A stretch of DNA of 64,000 nt from positions 186,001 through 250,000 of the forward strand of contig NZ_JBHUER010000004.1 of NCBI RefSeq assembly GCF_042681025.1, written 5' to 3'. This document shows positions 17,590 to 26,351 of this stretch, in pieces. How positions within the stretch are numbered: the first letter of the stretch is position 1; the number at the start of each line of letters is the position of its first letter. A program made the translations under genes and the position numbers. Source of the stretch: Methylopila henanensis (GTDB lineage: Bacteria; Pseudomonadota; Alphaproteobacteria; Rhizobiales; Methylopilaceae). Below the pieces are notes generated by a model. It saw only the letters and a program-made list of their open reading frames with translations, was not told where the DNA came from and did not search any database.

Positions 17590-18570
17590 ATGCTCTACGC
17601 GTATGTCCTGCGCGACGGCGCGCTTCAGAGGAACGAGCCGGCGCCCGGCGCGCCGCCGCCCGCCGACGCGCTCTGGATCGACCTGTTCGCGCCGACGCCC
17701 GAGGAGGACGCGCTCGTCGAGGCGACCGTGCGGGCCTCCGTGCCGACGCGCGAGGAGATGGTGGAGATCGAGCCTTCGAGCCGGCTCTATCTCGAGGACG
17801 GCGCGCGCTACATGACGGCGTCAGTGCTCTGCAACGTGGTGGCGGGCCAGCCGAAGCTGTCCGCGGTCACCTTCATCCTCACGCGCTCGACGCTCGTCAC
17901 CGTGCGCTACGACGATCCGACCCCGTTCTCGATGTTCTCGGCCCGCGCCTGCAAGGCCAACGGGGTGACGCCGCCGAAGACGCCTGAGGGGGTGATGCTC
18001 GGGCTGTTCGACGCCATCGTCGACCGGCTCGCCGACATCTTGGAGCACGTGGGCGCCGACGTGGACGAGCTGTCCGCGATCGTGTTCGAGCGCGCCGGGG
18101 CGCAGGCTTACCGCAAGCCCTACCAGGAGCTTCTCAAGATGATCGGCCGCAAGGGCGATCTCGTCTCGAAGACGCGCGAGAGCCTCGTCACGCTGCAGCG
18201 GGTCGCAAACTATCTCGTCGCCGAGATCGAGGGCGTGAAGCCGGCGAAGGAGACCAAGGCGCAGCTCCGGCCGCTGCAGCGCGACGTGGTCTCGCTCACC
18301 GAGCACGCCGACTTCCTCTCGAACAAGATCACCTTCCTGCTCGACGCCATGCTGGGCCTCGTCGGGCTCGCGCAGAACGACATCGTGAAGCTGTTCTCGG
18401 TCATGGCGGTTGTCTTCCTGCCGCCGACGCTGGTCGCCTCGATCTACGGCATGAATTTCCAGGCGATGCCCGAGCTGAATTGGACGTTCGGCTACCCTTA
18501 CGCGCTGGGCCTGATGCTGGTCAGCGCCATCGTGCCCTACCTCTTCTTCAAGTGGCGGCGCTGGCTTTAG
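17590..18570 (+). CDS. corA: CorA-family magnesium/cobalt transporter
   Basis: A 326-residue inner-membrane channel. The N-terminal cytosolic domain and long stalk helix precede two C-terminal transmembrane segments; the pore signature IYGMNF is at about residues 285-290, followed by a short loop and the last helix ending FFKWRRWL. It starts 54 bp after xseB. No magnesium-sensing leader is visible in the short spacer. Confidence 0.92.
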   Translation: MLYAYVLRDGALQRNEPAPGAPPPADALWIDLFAPTPEEDALVEATVRASVPTREEMVEIEPSSRLYLEDGARYMTASVLCNVVAGQPKLSAVTFILTRSTLVTVRYDDPTPFSMFSARACKANGVTPPKTPEGVMLGLFDAIVDRLADILEHVGADVDELSAIVFERAGAQAYRKPYQELLKMIGRKGDLVSKTRESLVTLQRVANYLVAEIEGVKPAKETKAQLRPLQRDVVSLTEHADFLSNKITFLLDAMLGLVGLAQNDIVKLFSVMAVVFLPPTLVASIYGMNFQAMPELNWTFGYPYALGLMLVSAIVPYLFFKWRRWL

Positions 18571-18709
18571 GCCCGCGCTCTCGGACATCCGCAGTTTTGA
18601 GGCCGTAAAAGGGCGCGGAGCCTCGTTCGGGCGGCGGTCTTTACCGCATTTTTATGGTCGGACGACAGAATGTGATCGCAATCATTCTGGCTCGCACTGG
18701 CCGCAGAAC

Positions 18710-21082
18710 ATGGCGTTGTCCCAACTGACCTCGGATCCGCTCGACCCGACAACGCTGGCGTTCGCGCTGGCGTCCAGCGTGGCCGCGGCCATCCTGCTGT
18801 TCTCCCTGATGCGGCGCGTCGAGCTGGTGGAAGACGCAGGGCGCAAGTCCCTGTGGGTCGGCGTCACGGCGAGTTCGGTCGGCCTGCTGCTCTGGGCCGC
18901 GCATGTGGGCGGCATGCTCGCGGTCGGCGCGGGCTTCGACGCCGGCTTCGACTTGCGGATCGCCGGCGCGGCGCTCGTCGTCACCGTGGCGATGGTCGGC
19001 TGCGGCGTGGCGATCGCGGCGCCGAAGCTGTCCGAGAACGGCGTGCTGAACGCGGCCGCCGGCGGCGCCGCGGTCGGCGCGGCGCTGCTGCTGACCCACT
19101 ATGTCGGCGTCAACGCCGTCCGCTTTCCCGGGCGCATCGACGTGTTCGGAGGCCTGTTCCTGTTCGGCGGGGGCCTGGCGATCGCGACCTCGGCGGCGGC
19201 GTTCGCGCTCGCCGCGACGTTCCGGGGCCTGTACGGGCGCATGGCGGCCAGCGCCGTTTTCGCGGTCGGCGCGTTCGCGTTTCACGCTCTCGGCGCGGTC
19301 GCGGTCGACGCGACGCTCGACCCAAGGATCGCGATCCCCGACGTCGCCGTCGACCACATCCAGGCGCTGGCCGCGGCGGCGGCGGCCGCGAGCGGCCTGC
19401 TGCTGTTCGCGCTGTTCGCGATCGTGCTGGACTGGCGGCTCGAGAACCGCGGCGGCAGCGAGGTGGACCGCCTGCAGGCCCTGTCCGATCTGTCCTCCGA
19501 AGGCCTCGTCGTCTGCGACGATCTCAAGATCGTCGACGTCAACGTGGCCGCCGCGCGCCTCATGGGGCTCGATCCCACGGTGCTGCGCCGGCGCGCCTTC
19601 CGCGACTTCATCGACGCGCCCGACCCCGACCGCGTGCTGTCGGCGAGCCTCGCCAAGCCGCAGAACGCGCTGCTGCGCTCCACGGGCGGCGAGCCGCAGC
19701 CCGTGGAGATCGCGAGCCGCGACCTGCAGGTGCTCGGCCGCACCCGGCGCGTCTTCACGCTGCGCGACGTCTCCGAGCAGCGGCGCAGCGAGACTCAGAT
19801 CCGCCATCTCGCCTACCACGATCCGCTGACCGGGCTCGCCAACCGCGCCGCCTTCAACGAGGCGCTCGCCGGCGCGCTCAAGCGGGTGGGCGAGGTCGCG
19901 CTGTTCTGCATCGATCTCGACCGCTTCAAGGAGGTCAACGACGTCTTCGGGCATTCCACCGGCGACGAGATCCTGAAGACCGCCGCGCGCCGCATCGTGG
20001 CCGCGGCGCCGGACGCGATGGTGTTCCGGCTCGGCGGCGACGAGTTCGTCGCCATAGGCACCGGGCCCGACGCCGGCGACGCCGACAAGCTCGCGCGCCG
20101 GCTGACCGAGCGCCTGAACGTCGAGACCGTGGTCGGCGGCACGATGATCCGCTGCGGCGCGAGCGTCGGCTTCGCCGTGTACCCGCATCACGGCGCGACG
20201 ATCGACGCGCTCTTCGCCAACGCCGACGCCGCGCTCTACCGCGCCAAGGCCGACGGCCGCGGATTCGCGCGCGGCTTCGAACCCGACATGGACCTCGCGC
20301 TGCGCGAGCGCCGCGTGCTCCAGCAGGACCTCGCCACCGCGATCTCGCGCAACGAGATGTTCCTGCACTGGATGCCGCAGGCGGACACCGTCAGCGGCGA
20401 GATCCGCGGCTTCGAGGCGCTGCTGCGCTGGAAGCACCCGACGCGCGGCGTGGTGCCGCCCGGCGTGTTCATCCCGGCCGCCGAGGAGACCGCCGCGATC
20501 GTGCCGATCGGCGAGTGGGTGCTCAGGACGGCCTGCGCCGAAGCCGTGCGCTGGATGCGGCCGGGCAAGGTCGCGGTCAACCTGTCGCCGGTCCAGTTCC
20601 AGCACGGCGACATCGTCGGGCTCGTGCACGGCATCCTTCTGGAGACCGGACTGCCCGCCGGCCGGCTGGAGCTGGAGATCACCGAAGGCGTGCTGCTCCA
20701 TGACCTCCCCGGCGCGCTCAGCACGCTGCGCCGCCTGAAGGCGCTCGGGGTGCAGATCGCGATGGACGACTTCGGCACCGGCTATTCGTCGCTGTCCTAC
20801 CTGCAGGCGTTCCCGTTCGACCGCATCAAGATCGACGCCTCGTTCATCCGCACGCTCGGCTCCAGCCCGCAGGCCAAGGCGATCGTGCGCGCGGTGGTCG
20901 CGCTCGGGGCGAGCCTCGACATGCCGATCACCGCCGAAGGCGTCGAGACCCACGAGCAGCGCAGCTTCCTGGCCGAACTGCGCTGCGACGAGATCCAGGG
21001 CTATCTCGTCGGGCGTCCGACGCCGCTGGTCTCGTTCGACTCGCCGTTCGAGCGCCCGGGGCGGGCCCGCGTCGCGGGTTAG
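18710..21082 (+). CDS. membrane MHYT-like / PAS / GGDEF / EAL cyclic-di-GMP protein
   Basis: A 790-residue protein. Residues 1-245 hold about seven membrane helices with His motifs AHVGGM, THYVGV and FHALGA, which look like a degenerate MHYT sensor. A PAS-like region (about 255-365) follows. RLGGDEF near residue 443 is an intact diguanylate cyclase site; there is no RxxD inhibitory site five residues upstream. The EAL half (EALLRWKHP near 568, DDFGTGYSS, IKIDASFI, AEGVET, IQGYLVGRP) keeps all metal and catalytic residues, so phosphodiesterase activity is likely. It probably sets cyclic-di-GMP in response to a membrane signal. Confidence 0.9.
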   Translation: MALSQLTSDPLDPTTLAFALASSVAAAILLFSLMRRVELVEDAGRKSLWVGVTASSVGLLLWAAHVGGMLAVGAGFDAGFDLRIAGAALVVTVAMVGCGVAIAAPKLSENGVLNAAAGGAAVGAALLLTHYVGVNAVRFPGRIDVFGGLFLFGGGLAIATSAAAFALAATFRGLYGRMAASAVFAVGAFAFHALGAVAVDATLDPRIAIPDVAVDHIQALAAAAAAASGLLLFALFAIVLDWRLENRGGSEVDRLQALSDLSSEGLVVCDDLKIVDVNVAAARLMGLDPTVLRRRAFRDFIDAPDPDRVLSASLAKPQNALLRSTGGEPQPVEIASRDLQVLGRTRRVFTLRDVSEQRRSETQIRHLAYHDPLTGLANRAAFNEALAGALKRVGEVALFCIDLDRFKEVNDVFGHSTGDEILKTAARRIVAAAPDAMVFRLGGDEFVAIGTGPDAGDADKLARRLTERLNVETVVGGTMIRCGASVGFAVYPHHGATIDALFANADAALYRAKADGRGFARGFEPDMDLALRERRVLQQDLATAISRNEMFLHWMPQADTVSGEIRGFEALLRWKHPTRGVVPPGVFIPAAEETAAIVPIGEWVLRTACAEAVRWMRPGKVAVNLSPVQFQHGDIVGLVHGILLETGLPAGRLELEITEGVLLHDLPGALSTLRRLKALGVQIAMDDFGTGYSSLSYLQAFPFDRIKIDASFIRTLGSSPQAKAIVRAVVALGASLDMPITAEGVETHEQRSFLAELRCDEIQGYLVGRPTPLVSFDSPFERPGRARVAG

Positions 21083-21099
21083 GGGCGGCGCGCGGCCGA

Positions 21100-21621
21100 T
21101 CAGGCGCCGTGGCGGTGCGCCGCGGGACACCGGTCCTGCGGGCAGGCCTCGAGATCGCAGAGCCGGCACACCACGTCGGAGTCCGCGCCCGGGCCGACCG
21201 CGGCGGGAAGCATCCTCTCGACGAGTCCCAGGAATGTCTCGACCTCGCGGGGGGTGAGCAGGCCGAGCAGCCGCGCGGACACCTCCTGACGCGCGGCTAG
21301 GCTCTGGCGCATCGCCGCTTCGCCCGCCGGCGTGAGCGCGAGCGCCGCGACGCGCGCGTCCTTGGCCGCGCCGCGTCGTCGTTCGATCAGCCCCGCCGCC
21401 TCGAGCTGGTCCGCCACCCGCACGGTCGCGGAGTGGGAGAGGGCGATGCAGGCGCGCAAACGCTCGATCGAGAGGCCCGGCTCGAAGCCGATCTGGATCA
21501 GCGCGGCCATGGCGGCGGGGCTGCGGCCTTCGGCTGTCTCCCGCATGGCGTCGCCGACCTTGTCGGTGAGGGCGAGCGCGAAGGCGGCGAGGATGTTGGC
21601 GGCGCGGGCGTCGTCGGGCAT
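21100..21621 (-). CDS. MarR-family regulator with C-terminal cysteine cluster
   Basis: A 173-residue winged-helix repressor. The recognition region is in SHSATVRVADQLEAAGLI with the wing RRRGAAKDARVAAL. After the usual MarR end it carries a tail with Cys152, Cys155, Cys160 and Cys165 plus two His, which could bind zinc or an iron-sulfur cluster or act as a redox switch. The gene is preceded by a tiny frame and a 37-bp palindrome that is a good candidate for its own operator. Convergent with the GGDEF/EAL gene; stop codons lie 17 bp apart. Confidence 0.85.
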   Translation of the reverse strand: MPDDARAANILAAFALALTDKVGDAMRETAEGRSPAAMAALIQIGFEPGLSIERLRACIALSHSATVRVADQLEAAGLIERRRGAAKDARVAALALTPAGEAAMRQSLAARQEVSARLLGLLTPREVETFLGLVERMLPAAVGPGADSDVVCRLCDLEACPQDRCPAAHRHGA

Positions 21622-21646
21622 GGGGTGCGGATGGCGGGAGCGAGGT

Positions 21647-21760
21647 TCAGCGGCGTCCGGGTTCGTCCTCCGGCCCGCGCGATCGCTTCCGGCGGCCGAG
21701 CAGGCGGGCGACGACGGCCGCGGCGTCGATGAACAGCGACAGCATGGCGAAGCCGATCAT
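21647..21760 (-). CDS. possible 37-residue membrane leader peptide upstream of marR-type gene
   Basis: A short frame with ATG at 21760 and TGA at 21649-21647. It would make one hydrophobic helix (MIGFAMLSLFIDAAAVVARL) followed by a highly charged tail of about 15 residues. GGAG lies 10 nt upstream of the ATG. It ends 25 bp before the MarR start, so both would be on one mRNA. Hydrophobic-plus-charged architecture argues against chance, but there is no homology evidence. Confidence 0.4.
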   Translation of the reverse strand: MIGFAMLSLFIDAAAVVARLLGRRKRSRGPEDEPGRR

Positions 21761-21806
21761 ATCCGTTTCGCTCCGTTCGCGCGCCTCGTTGTCTCGGACG
21801 AGTCAC

Positions 21807-21843
21807 AGCCATTAATATGCATGCATCATGCATATTAATGGCT
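21807..21843. promoter_or_regulatory. 37-bp AT-rich palindrome, candidate operator of the MarR regulator
   Basis: Two perfect 17-bp arms (AGCCATTAATATGCATG and its complement) flank a 3-bp centre. It lies 47 bp upstream of the small frame and 186 bp upstream of the MarR start, in otherwise GC-rich DNA, exactly where their promoter should be. MarR dimers bind such palindromes. The rest of the gap up to the SDR stop at 22053 shows no gene. Confidence 0.6.
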
Positions 21844-22052
21844 CCAAATCAACCCGGCTCTGCGGACGACCGGCGGCTGGGAGACCAGCGTGGGCGCGGG
21901 GCAGCGGCGCGGGGCACCCCTGCGGCTGGGGCGACGATTGCTGGATCATCCTGCGCGGCGCTGGCCAAGGCAGGACGGTCTGGTGGCGACGCTTGCTTTC
22001 TCCCGGCGACGCTGGCCGTCGCCGGAGGAAGGGGCGCCGCGCTCGGCCGGCC

Positions 22053-22940
22053 TCAGACGTGCTGGCCGCCGTTGATGTGGATCTCCGAGCCGGTGACGTA
22101 GGACGACGCCTCGGTGCAGAGGAAGTAGATCGTCTTAGCCACCTCGTCCGGCGTGCCGAGCCGGCGTAGCGGGATCTGGCTCACCAGCTTCTCCGTGCCG
22201 GGCGAAAGGATCGCGGTGTCGATCTCGCCGGGGGCGATGGCGTTGACGCGCACGCCGAGCGGGCCGAAATCCGCCGCCATCTCGCGGGTGAGCGAGGCGA
22301 GCGCGGCCTTCGAGGTGGCGTAGGCGGCGCCGGCGAATGGGTGCACCCGGCCGCCCGCGATCGAGGTCACGTTCACGATCGAGCCCTTCGCGGCCGTCAG
22401 TTCCGCGGACAGTCCGCGCGCCAGCATGATCGGCGCGAAGAAGTTGACCTGGAACACGGTCTTCCAGTCGTCGAGATCGGTCGCGAGCGCGTTCAGGCGG
22501 CCGCCGCCGGGCGCCTTGGGCGAGATGCCGGCGTTGTTGACGAGGGCGTGGATCAGGCCGCCGTCGAGACGGCCGCGGATCTCGGCGATGGCGCGGACGG
22601 TGTCCTCGACGTCGGAGAGGTCGACCTGCACGTGGTCCTCGGGACCGGCGCCCCACGGGCATTCTTCTGGGAAGGCGTGGCGCGAGCAGGTGATCACGCG
22701 CCAGCCCGCCGCGGAGAAGCGCTTCACCGTTGCGTGGCCGATGCCGCGGCTCGCGCCGGTCAGCAGCAGCGTCTTGCGCGGCTCGTTGGACGGCGACGGG
22801 CGCGGCCTCGGCGCGGCCTGGGGCGCCTTGGCCGTCGATCCGGCGGTCGAGGGCTCGGCCGCCGCGGCCTCGCCGGCGCGGGCCCCGGTGAAGGGGCAGG
22901 TCGCCGGGGCGTCGTCGGGCTTGGGGTCGCTGGTGCTCAT
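22053..22940 (-). CDS. SDR-family NAD(P)-dependent oxidoreductase with long N-terminal extension
   Basis: A 295-residue short-chain dehydrogenase. The cofactor motif TGASRGIG is at residues 61-68, NNAG follows, and the catalytic YxxxK is in AAYATSKAAL. The C-terminus ends SEIHINGGQHV, as in FabG-like enzymes. The first 55 residues are a Pro/Ala-rich low-complexity extension. No substrate can be named. It begins 14 bp after pdxH and is probably co-transcribed with it. Confidence 0.88.
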   Translation of the reverse strand: MSTSDPKPDDAPATCPFTGARAGEAAAAEPSTAGSTAKAPQAAPRPRPSPSNEPRKTLLLTGASRGIGHATVKRFSAAGWRVITCSRHAFPEECPWGAGPEDHVQVDLSDVEDTVRAIAEIRGRLDGGLIHALVNNAGISPKAPGGGRLNALATDLDDWKTVFQVNFFAPIMLARGLSAELTAAKGSIVNVTSIAGGRVHPFAGAAYATSKAALASLTREMAADFGPLGVRVNAIAPGEIDTAILSPGTEKLVSQIPLRRLGTPDEVAKTIYFLCTEASSYVTGSEIHINGGQHV

Positions 22941-22954
22941 GACGCGGGGGCCGA

Positions 22955-23554
22955 TCAGGGATAGAGCCGGGTGCGGGTCCAGGACCCGTCGGGAGCGCGG
23001 TCGAAGACCGCGCGGTCGTGCAGGCGGAACGGCATGTCCTGCCAGAACTCGAACGAGGTGGGGACGATGCGGTAGCCCTTCCAGTAGGGCGGACGCGGCG
23101 GCTCGGTCTCGCCGAACTCGGCGTCGCGCGCGGCGACCGCCTGCTCGAGCTCGGCGCGCGAGCCGAGGGGGCGCGACTGCCGGGACGCCCAGGCGCCGAG
23201 GCGGCTGACGCGCGGACGCGTCGCGAAATAGGCGTCGGCCTCCTCCGCCGAGGTCGGCTCGACCGGCCCGCGCGCCCGGATCTGGCGCCGCAGCGACTTC
23301 CAGTGGAACACGACCGCGGCCTTCGGCTGGCCGGCGAGCTCGACGCCCTTGGCGCTCTCGGCGTTGGTGAAGAACACCAGCCCGCGATGGTCGAGGCCGT
23401 TGAGCAACACCATGCGCACATCCGGCAGGCCATCGGCGTCCACCGTCGCGAGCGCCATGGCGTTCGGATCGTTCGGTTCGGAGGCTTTGGCCTCCTCCAT
23501 CCAGGCGGCGAACGTCGCGAAGGGATCGTCCGTTGCGTGGAAGTCACTCGACAT
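22955..23554 (-). CDS. pdxH: pyridoxamine 5'-phosphate oxidase
   Basis: A 199-residue FMN enzyme making pyridoxal 5'-phosphate. Motifs include the FMN-binding RMVLLNGLDHRGLVFFTN, SLRRQIRARG and the C-terminal FWQDMPFRLHDR with TRTRLYP at the end. The start at 23554 has AGGAG six bases upstream; an in-frame ATG at 23590 lacks one. Divergent from the surface-protein gene with a 53-bp spacer, the normal rhizobial order. Confidence 0.95.
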   Translation of the reverse strand: MSSDFHATDDPFATFAAWMEEAKASEPNDPNAMALATVDADGLPDVRMVLLNGLDHRGLVFFTNAESAKGVELAGQPKAAVVFHWKSLRRQIRARGPVEPTSAEEADAYFATRPRVSRLGAWASRQSRPLGSRAELEQAVAARDAEFGETEPPRPPYWKGYRIVPTSFEFWQDMPFRLHDRAVFDRAPDGSWTRTRLYP

Positions 23555-23607
23555 TAACCGCTCCTGCCGTTCCATTCCGCGCATGATCAAGGAGTTCCCG
23601 AGTAGAG

Positions 23608-24246
23608 ATGCGTAGCCTCGATCAGCGTCAGCGCGCCGTCCCGATATCTACACGAGCAGGCCTCGGGCCGCGAGCGACGCTGCGCCGCAACGCGGCGGCG
23701 GCGCTTGCGATCGCCGCGGCCTTCGCCTGCGCGGGCTGCAGCGTGTCCTATCCGCTGTTCGGCAAGGACGACGACATTCCGACCGGCAGCATCGCGCGCT
23801 CCGACGCCGCGGCCCCGCAGCCGGCTCCGGCCGACAAGGTCAGCCGCGCGCCGCTCGCCCCGATCGAGGGCGCCGCGTCGGCGGCCGCGCCGGGCGCCGC
23901 CAACCCGTCGGCCTATGCGGCGCCCCAGCCCGCCGGCGCCACGTCCGCGGCGCCGCCCACGCTGACGCCCGACGACTGGAGCTACGCGCGCGGCGCGCTC
24001 GGGCTCGCCATGGGCGCCGAGGCCGCCAACGCTTCCGTGCCCTGGGCCAATCCCGACAGCGGCGCCTACGGGTCGTTCACGGCCTCGTCCGCCCCGGTGA
24101 TCGAGAACGGCGCCACCTGCCGTCCCTTCGCCGCCAGCCACAGCGCCGGCGGCCGCGAGCAGCGGCTCGAAGGCACCGCCTGCCGCACCGCGGCGGGGCA
24201 CTGGGAGGCGGTGTCGATCCGGGCGTCCGGCGGCCGCGCGTCTTAG
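23608..24246 (+). CDS. RT0821/Lpp0805-type surface protein, predicted lipoprotein
   Basis: A 212-residue protein. After an Arg-rich N-terminus comes a hydrophobic stretch ending AFACAGC, a plausible lipobox, so the mature protein would be lipid-anchored. The C-terminal region (LTPDDWSYARGALGLAM, PWANPDSGAYGSF, CRPFAAS) fits the RT0821/Lpp0805 surface-antigen family. The middle is low-complexity Ala/Pro. The start may be a later codon, as the first 25 residues are unusually basic. Confidence 0.75.
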   Translation: MRSLDQRQRAVPISTRAGLGPRATLRRNAAAALAIAAAFACAGCSVSYPLFGKDDDIPTGSIARSDAAAPQPAPADKVSRAPLAPIEGAASAAAPGAANPSAYAAPQPAGATSAAPPTLTPDDWSYARGALGLAMGAEAANASVPWANPDSGAYGSFTASSAPVIENGATCRPFAASHSAGGREQRLEGTACRTAAGHWEAVSIRASGGRAS

Positions 24247-24359
24247 GCGCAGTCCCGCACTGTTGCGTTGCGGCCACAGCCGTCCCACATTGCCGTTTAG
24301 CGACGGCGCCGCGAGCCGGCGACGCCCGATTCATGCGAACGACGGACTGTGACGACGCG

Positions 24360-25310
24360 ATGCGCGATCCCTACGACGTGCTCGGCGTGACGCGCCAGGC
24401 GAGCGACGCCGAGATCAAGAAAGCCTTCCGCCGTCTGGCCAAGACCTGGCACCCGGACCAGAAGCCGGACGACCCCAAGGCGAAGGAGCGCTTCGCCGAG
24501 ATCGGCGCGGCCTACGAGCTCCTGTCCGACAAGGACAAGCGCGGCCAGTTCGACCGCGGCGAGATCGACGCCGAGGGCAAGCCGCGCTTCCACGGCTTCG
24601 AAAGCGCCGGCGCCGGCGCCCGCGGGGCGGGGGCGCGCGGCGCCCATTTCGACTTCGAGTTCGGAGGCGGGTCGCCCTTCGGCGGCGCGCGCGGCCGGGC
24701 CGGAACGGAAGACATCTTCGAGGACATTCTCGGCGCCTTCGGCGGCCGGCGTCCGCCCCGCGGCGGGGCCGGCTTCGGCGGAGAGCCGCCGCGCGGCGAG
24801 GACGTCACGGCCGAGATCGCGGTCCCGTTCCGGGAGTGGGCGCGGGGCGCGAAGCGGCGCGTCCGGCTGCCGACCGGCAAGGAGCTGGAAATCTCCGTCC
24901 CGGCCGGTATCGAGAGCGGCAAGACCATCCGCCTGAAGGGGCAGGGCCGCCCGAGCGGCCTCGGCGGCCGTCCGGGCGACGCGCTCGTCGCCGTGCGCGT
25001 GCTGCCCGATCCGCAGTTCCGCGCCGAAGGCCGCGACGTGCGCGTGACCGCGCCGATCACGCTCTACGAGGCGGTGCTGGGCGCCAAGGTCCGCATTCCC
25101 ACGCTCGACGGCACGGTCGAACTGACGGTCCCGCCCGGCTCCGACGGGACGCGCACGCTGCGCCTGCGCGGCAAGGGCGTCGGGGCGGAGGGCGCCGCCG
25201 GGGACCTGCTGGTGGAGCTGCGCATCGCGCTTCCCAAGGGCGGCGACCGCGAGCTGGAGGCCTTCGCCCGCAAGATGCGCGACGAGGGCGCCTACGACCC
25301 GCGCTCGTGA
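24360..25310 (+). CDS. DnaJ-like co-chaperone, CbpA class (no zinc finger)
   Basis: A 316-residue protein with an N-terminal J domain (MRDPYDVLGV; HPD in KTWHPDQ), a Gly/Phe-rich linker (about residues 75-145) and the two C-terminal beta domains (ITLYEAVLGAKVRIPTLDG). It lacks the CxxCxGxG zinc repeats, so it is a class B J protein that stimulates DnaK. I start at 24360 because the J domain begins there; an in-frame ATG at 24333 adds nine residues. Upstream of fabI. Confidence 0.9.
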   Translation: MRDPYDVLGVTRQASDAEIKKAFRRLAKTWHPDQKPDDPKAKERFAEIGAAYELLSDKDKRGQFDRGEIDAEGKPRFHGFESAGAGARGAGARGAHFDFEFGGGSPFGGARGRAGTEDIFEDILGAFGGRRPPRGGAGFGGEPPRGEDVTAEIAVPFREWARGAKRRVRLPTGKELEISVPAGIESGKTIRLKGQGRPSGLGGRPGDALVAVRVLPDPQFRAEGRDVRVTAPITLYEAVLGAKVRIPTLDGTVELTVPPGSDGTRTLRLRGKGVGAEGAAGDLLVELRIALPKGGDRELEAFARKMRDEGAYDPRS

Positions 25311-25456
25311 CGGCGGACGGGGCCGCCGGTCGGCCGGCCCTGTCGCGCACTGAAACGCGCTGTGATGCTGCGCCGCCCACGTTGGCTTGAAGGGCCCCGG
25401 ACCCTATGCCATAGCGGGCGCCACTCGCCGCGCAGCGCGTCGTAAAGAGGTGTTTC

Positions 25457-26269
25457 ATGACTGCCTTTCAGGGATTGATGGCCGGAAAGCGGGGCCTTGT
25501 GATGGGCGTCGCCAACAACCGATCGATCGCCTGGGGCATCGCGAAAGCCGCCGCCACCGCTGGCGCCAAGCTCGCCTTCACCTATCAGGGCGACGCGCTG
25601 AAGAAGCGCGTGGAGCCGCTCGCGGCCGAACTCGGCGCCGAAGTGGTCGGCCATTGCGACGTCACCGACGCGGCCACCATCGACGCGGTGTTCGAGAAGA
25701 CCGGCGAACTGCTGGGCGGGCTGGACTTCGTGGTCCACGCCATCGCCTTCTCGGACAAGGACCAGCTCGACGGCCGCTACGTCGAGACCACGGCCGACAA
25801 CTTCAACAAGACCATGTTCATCTCCTGCTACTCGCTGACCGCGGTCGCGCAGCGGGCCGAGAAGCTGATGACGAACGGCGGCTCGATCCTGACGCTGACC
25901 TATTACGGCGCCGAGAAGTGGATGCCGCACTACAACGTCATGGGCGTCGCCAAAGCCGCGCTCGAGGCGAGCGTGCGCTATCTCGCGGCCGATCTCGGCC
26001 CCAACGCCATCCGGGTGAACGCCATCTCCGCCGGCCCGATCAAGACGCTGGCGGCCTCCGGCATCGGCGACTTCCGCTACATCCTGAAGTGGAACGAGTA
26101 CAACGCGCCGCTCCGGCGCACGGTCTCGATCGAGGAGGTCGGCGACTCGGCGCTCTACCTGCTGTCGGACCTCGGCCGCGGCGTCACCGGCGAGGTCCAC
26201 CATGTGGACGCCGGCTACCACATCGTCGGCATGAAGAACCCCGACGCGCCGGACATGTCCCCCGCGTGA
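25457..26269 (+). CDS. fabI: enoyl-[acyl-carrier-protein] reductase (NADH)
   Basis: A 270-residue SDR-type FabI, the last step of each fatty-acid elongation cycle. The cofactor site is MGVANNRSIAWG; the catalytic residues are Tyr149, Tyr159 and Lys166 (PHYNVMGVAKAALE), the FabI-specific spacing. The C-terminus (TGEVHHVDAGYHIVGM) is typical. It is the classical target of diazaborines and triclosan. Confidence 0.95.
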   Translation: MTAFQGLMAGKRGLVMGVANNRSIAWGIAKAAATAGAKLAFTYQGDALKKRVEPLAAELGAEVVGHCDVTDAATIDAVFEKTGELLGGLDFVVHAIAFSDKDQLDGRYVETTADNFNKTMFISCYSLTAVAQRAEKLMTNGGSILTLTYYGAEKWMPHYNVMGVAKAALEASVRYLAADLGPNAIRVNAISAGPIKTLAASGIGDFRYILKWNEYNAPLRRTVSIEEVGDSALYLLSDLGRGVTGEVHHVDAGYHIVGMKNPDAPDMSPA

Positions 26270-26351
26270 CGCGGAGCGTCATCGCGCTCGTGACGCCCGG
26301 CGCCGCCGCGCAAGCGACGCGCAGCGTCGTCGCGGTCTCGCGGACGCCGGC

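Noticed and set aside
18641..21169. 842-codon open frame antisense to the GGDEF/EAL gene
   Set aside because: A shadow of a well-supported gene; no domain and no ribosome site.
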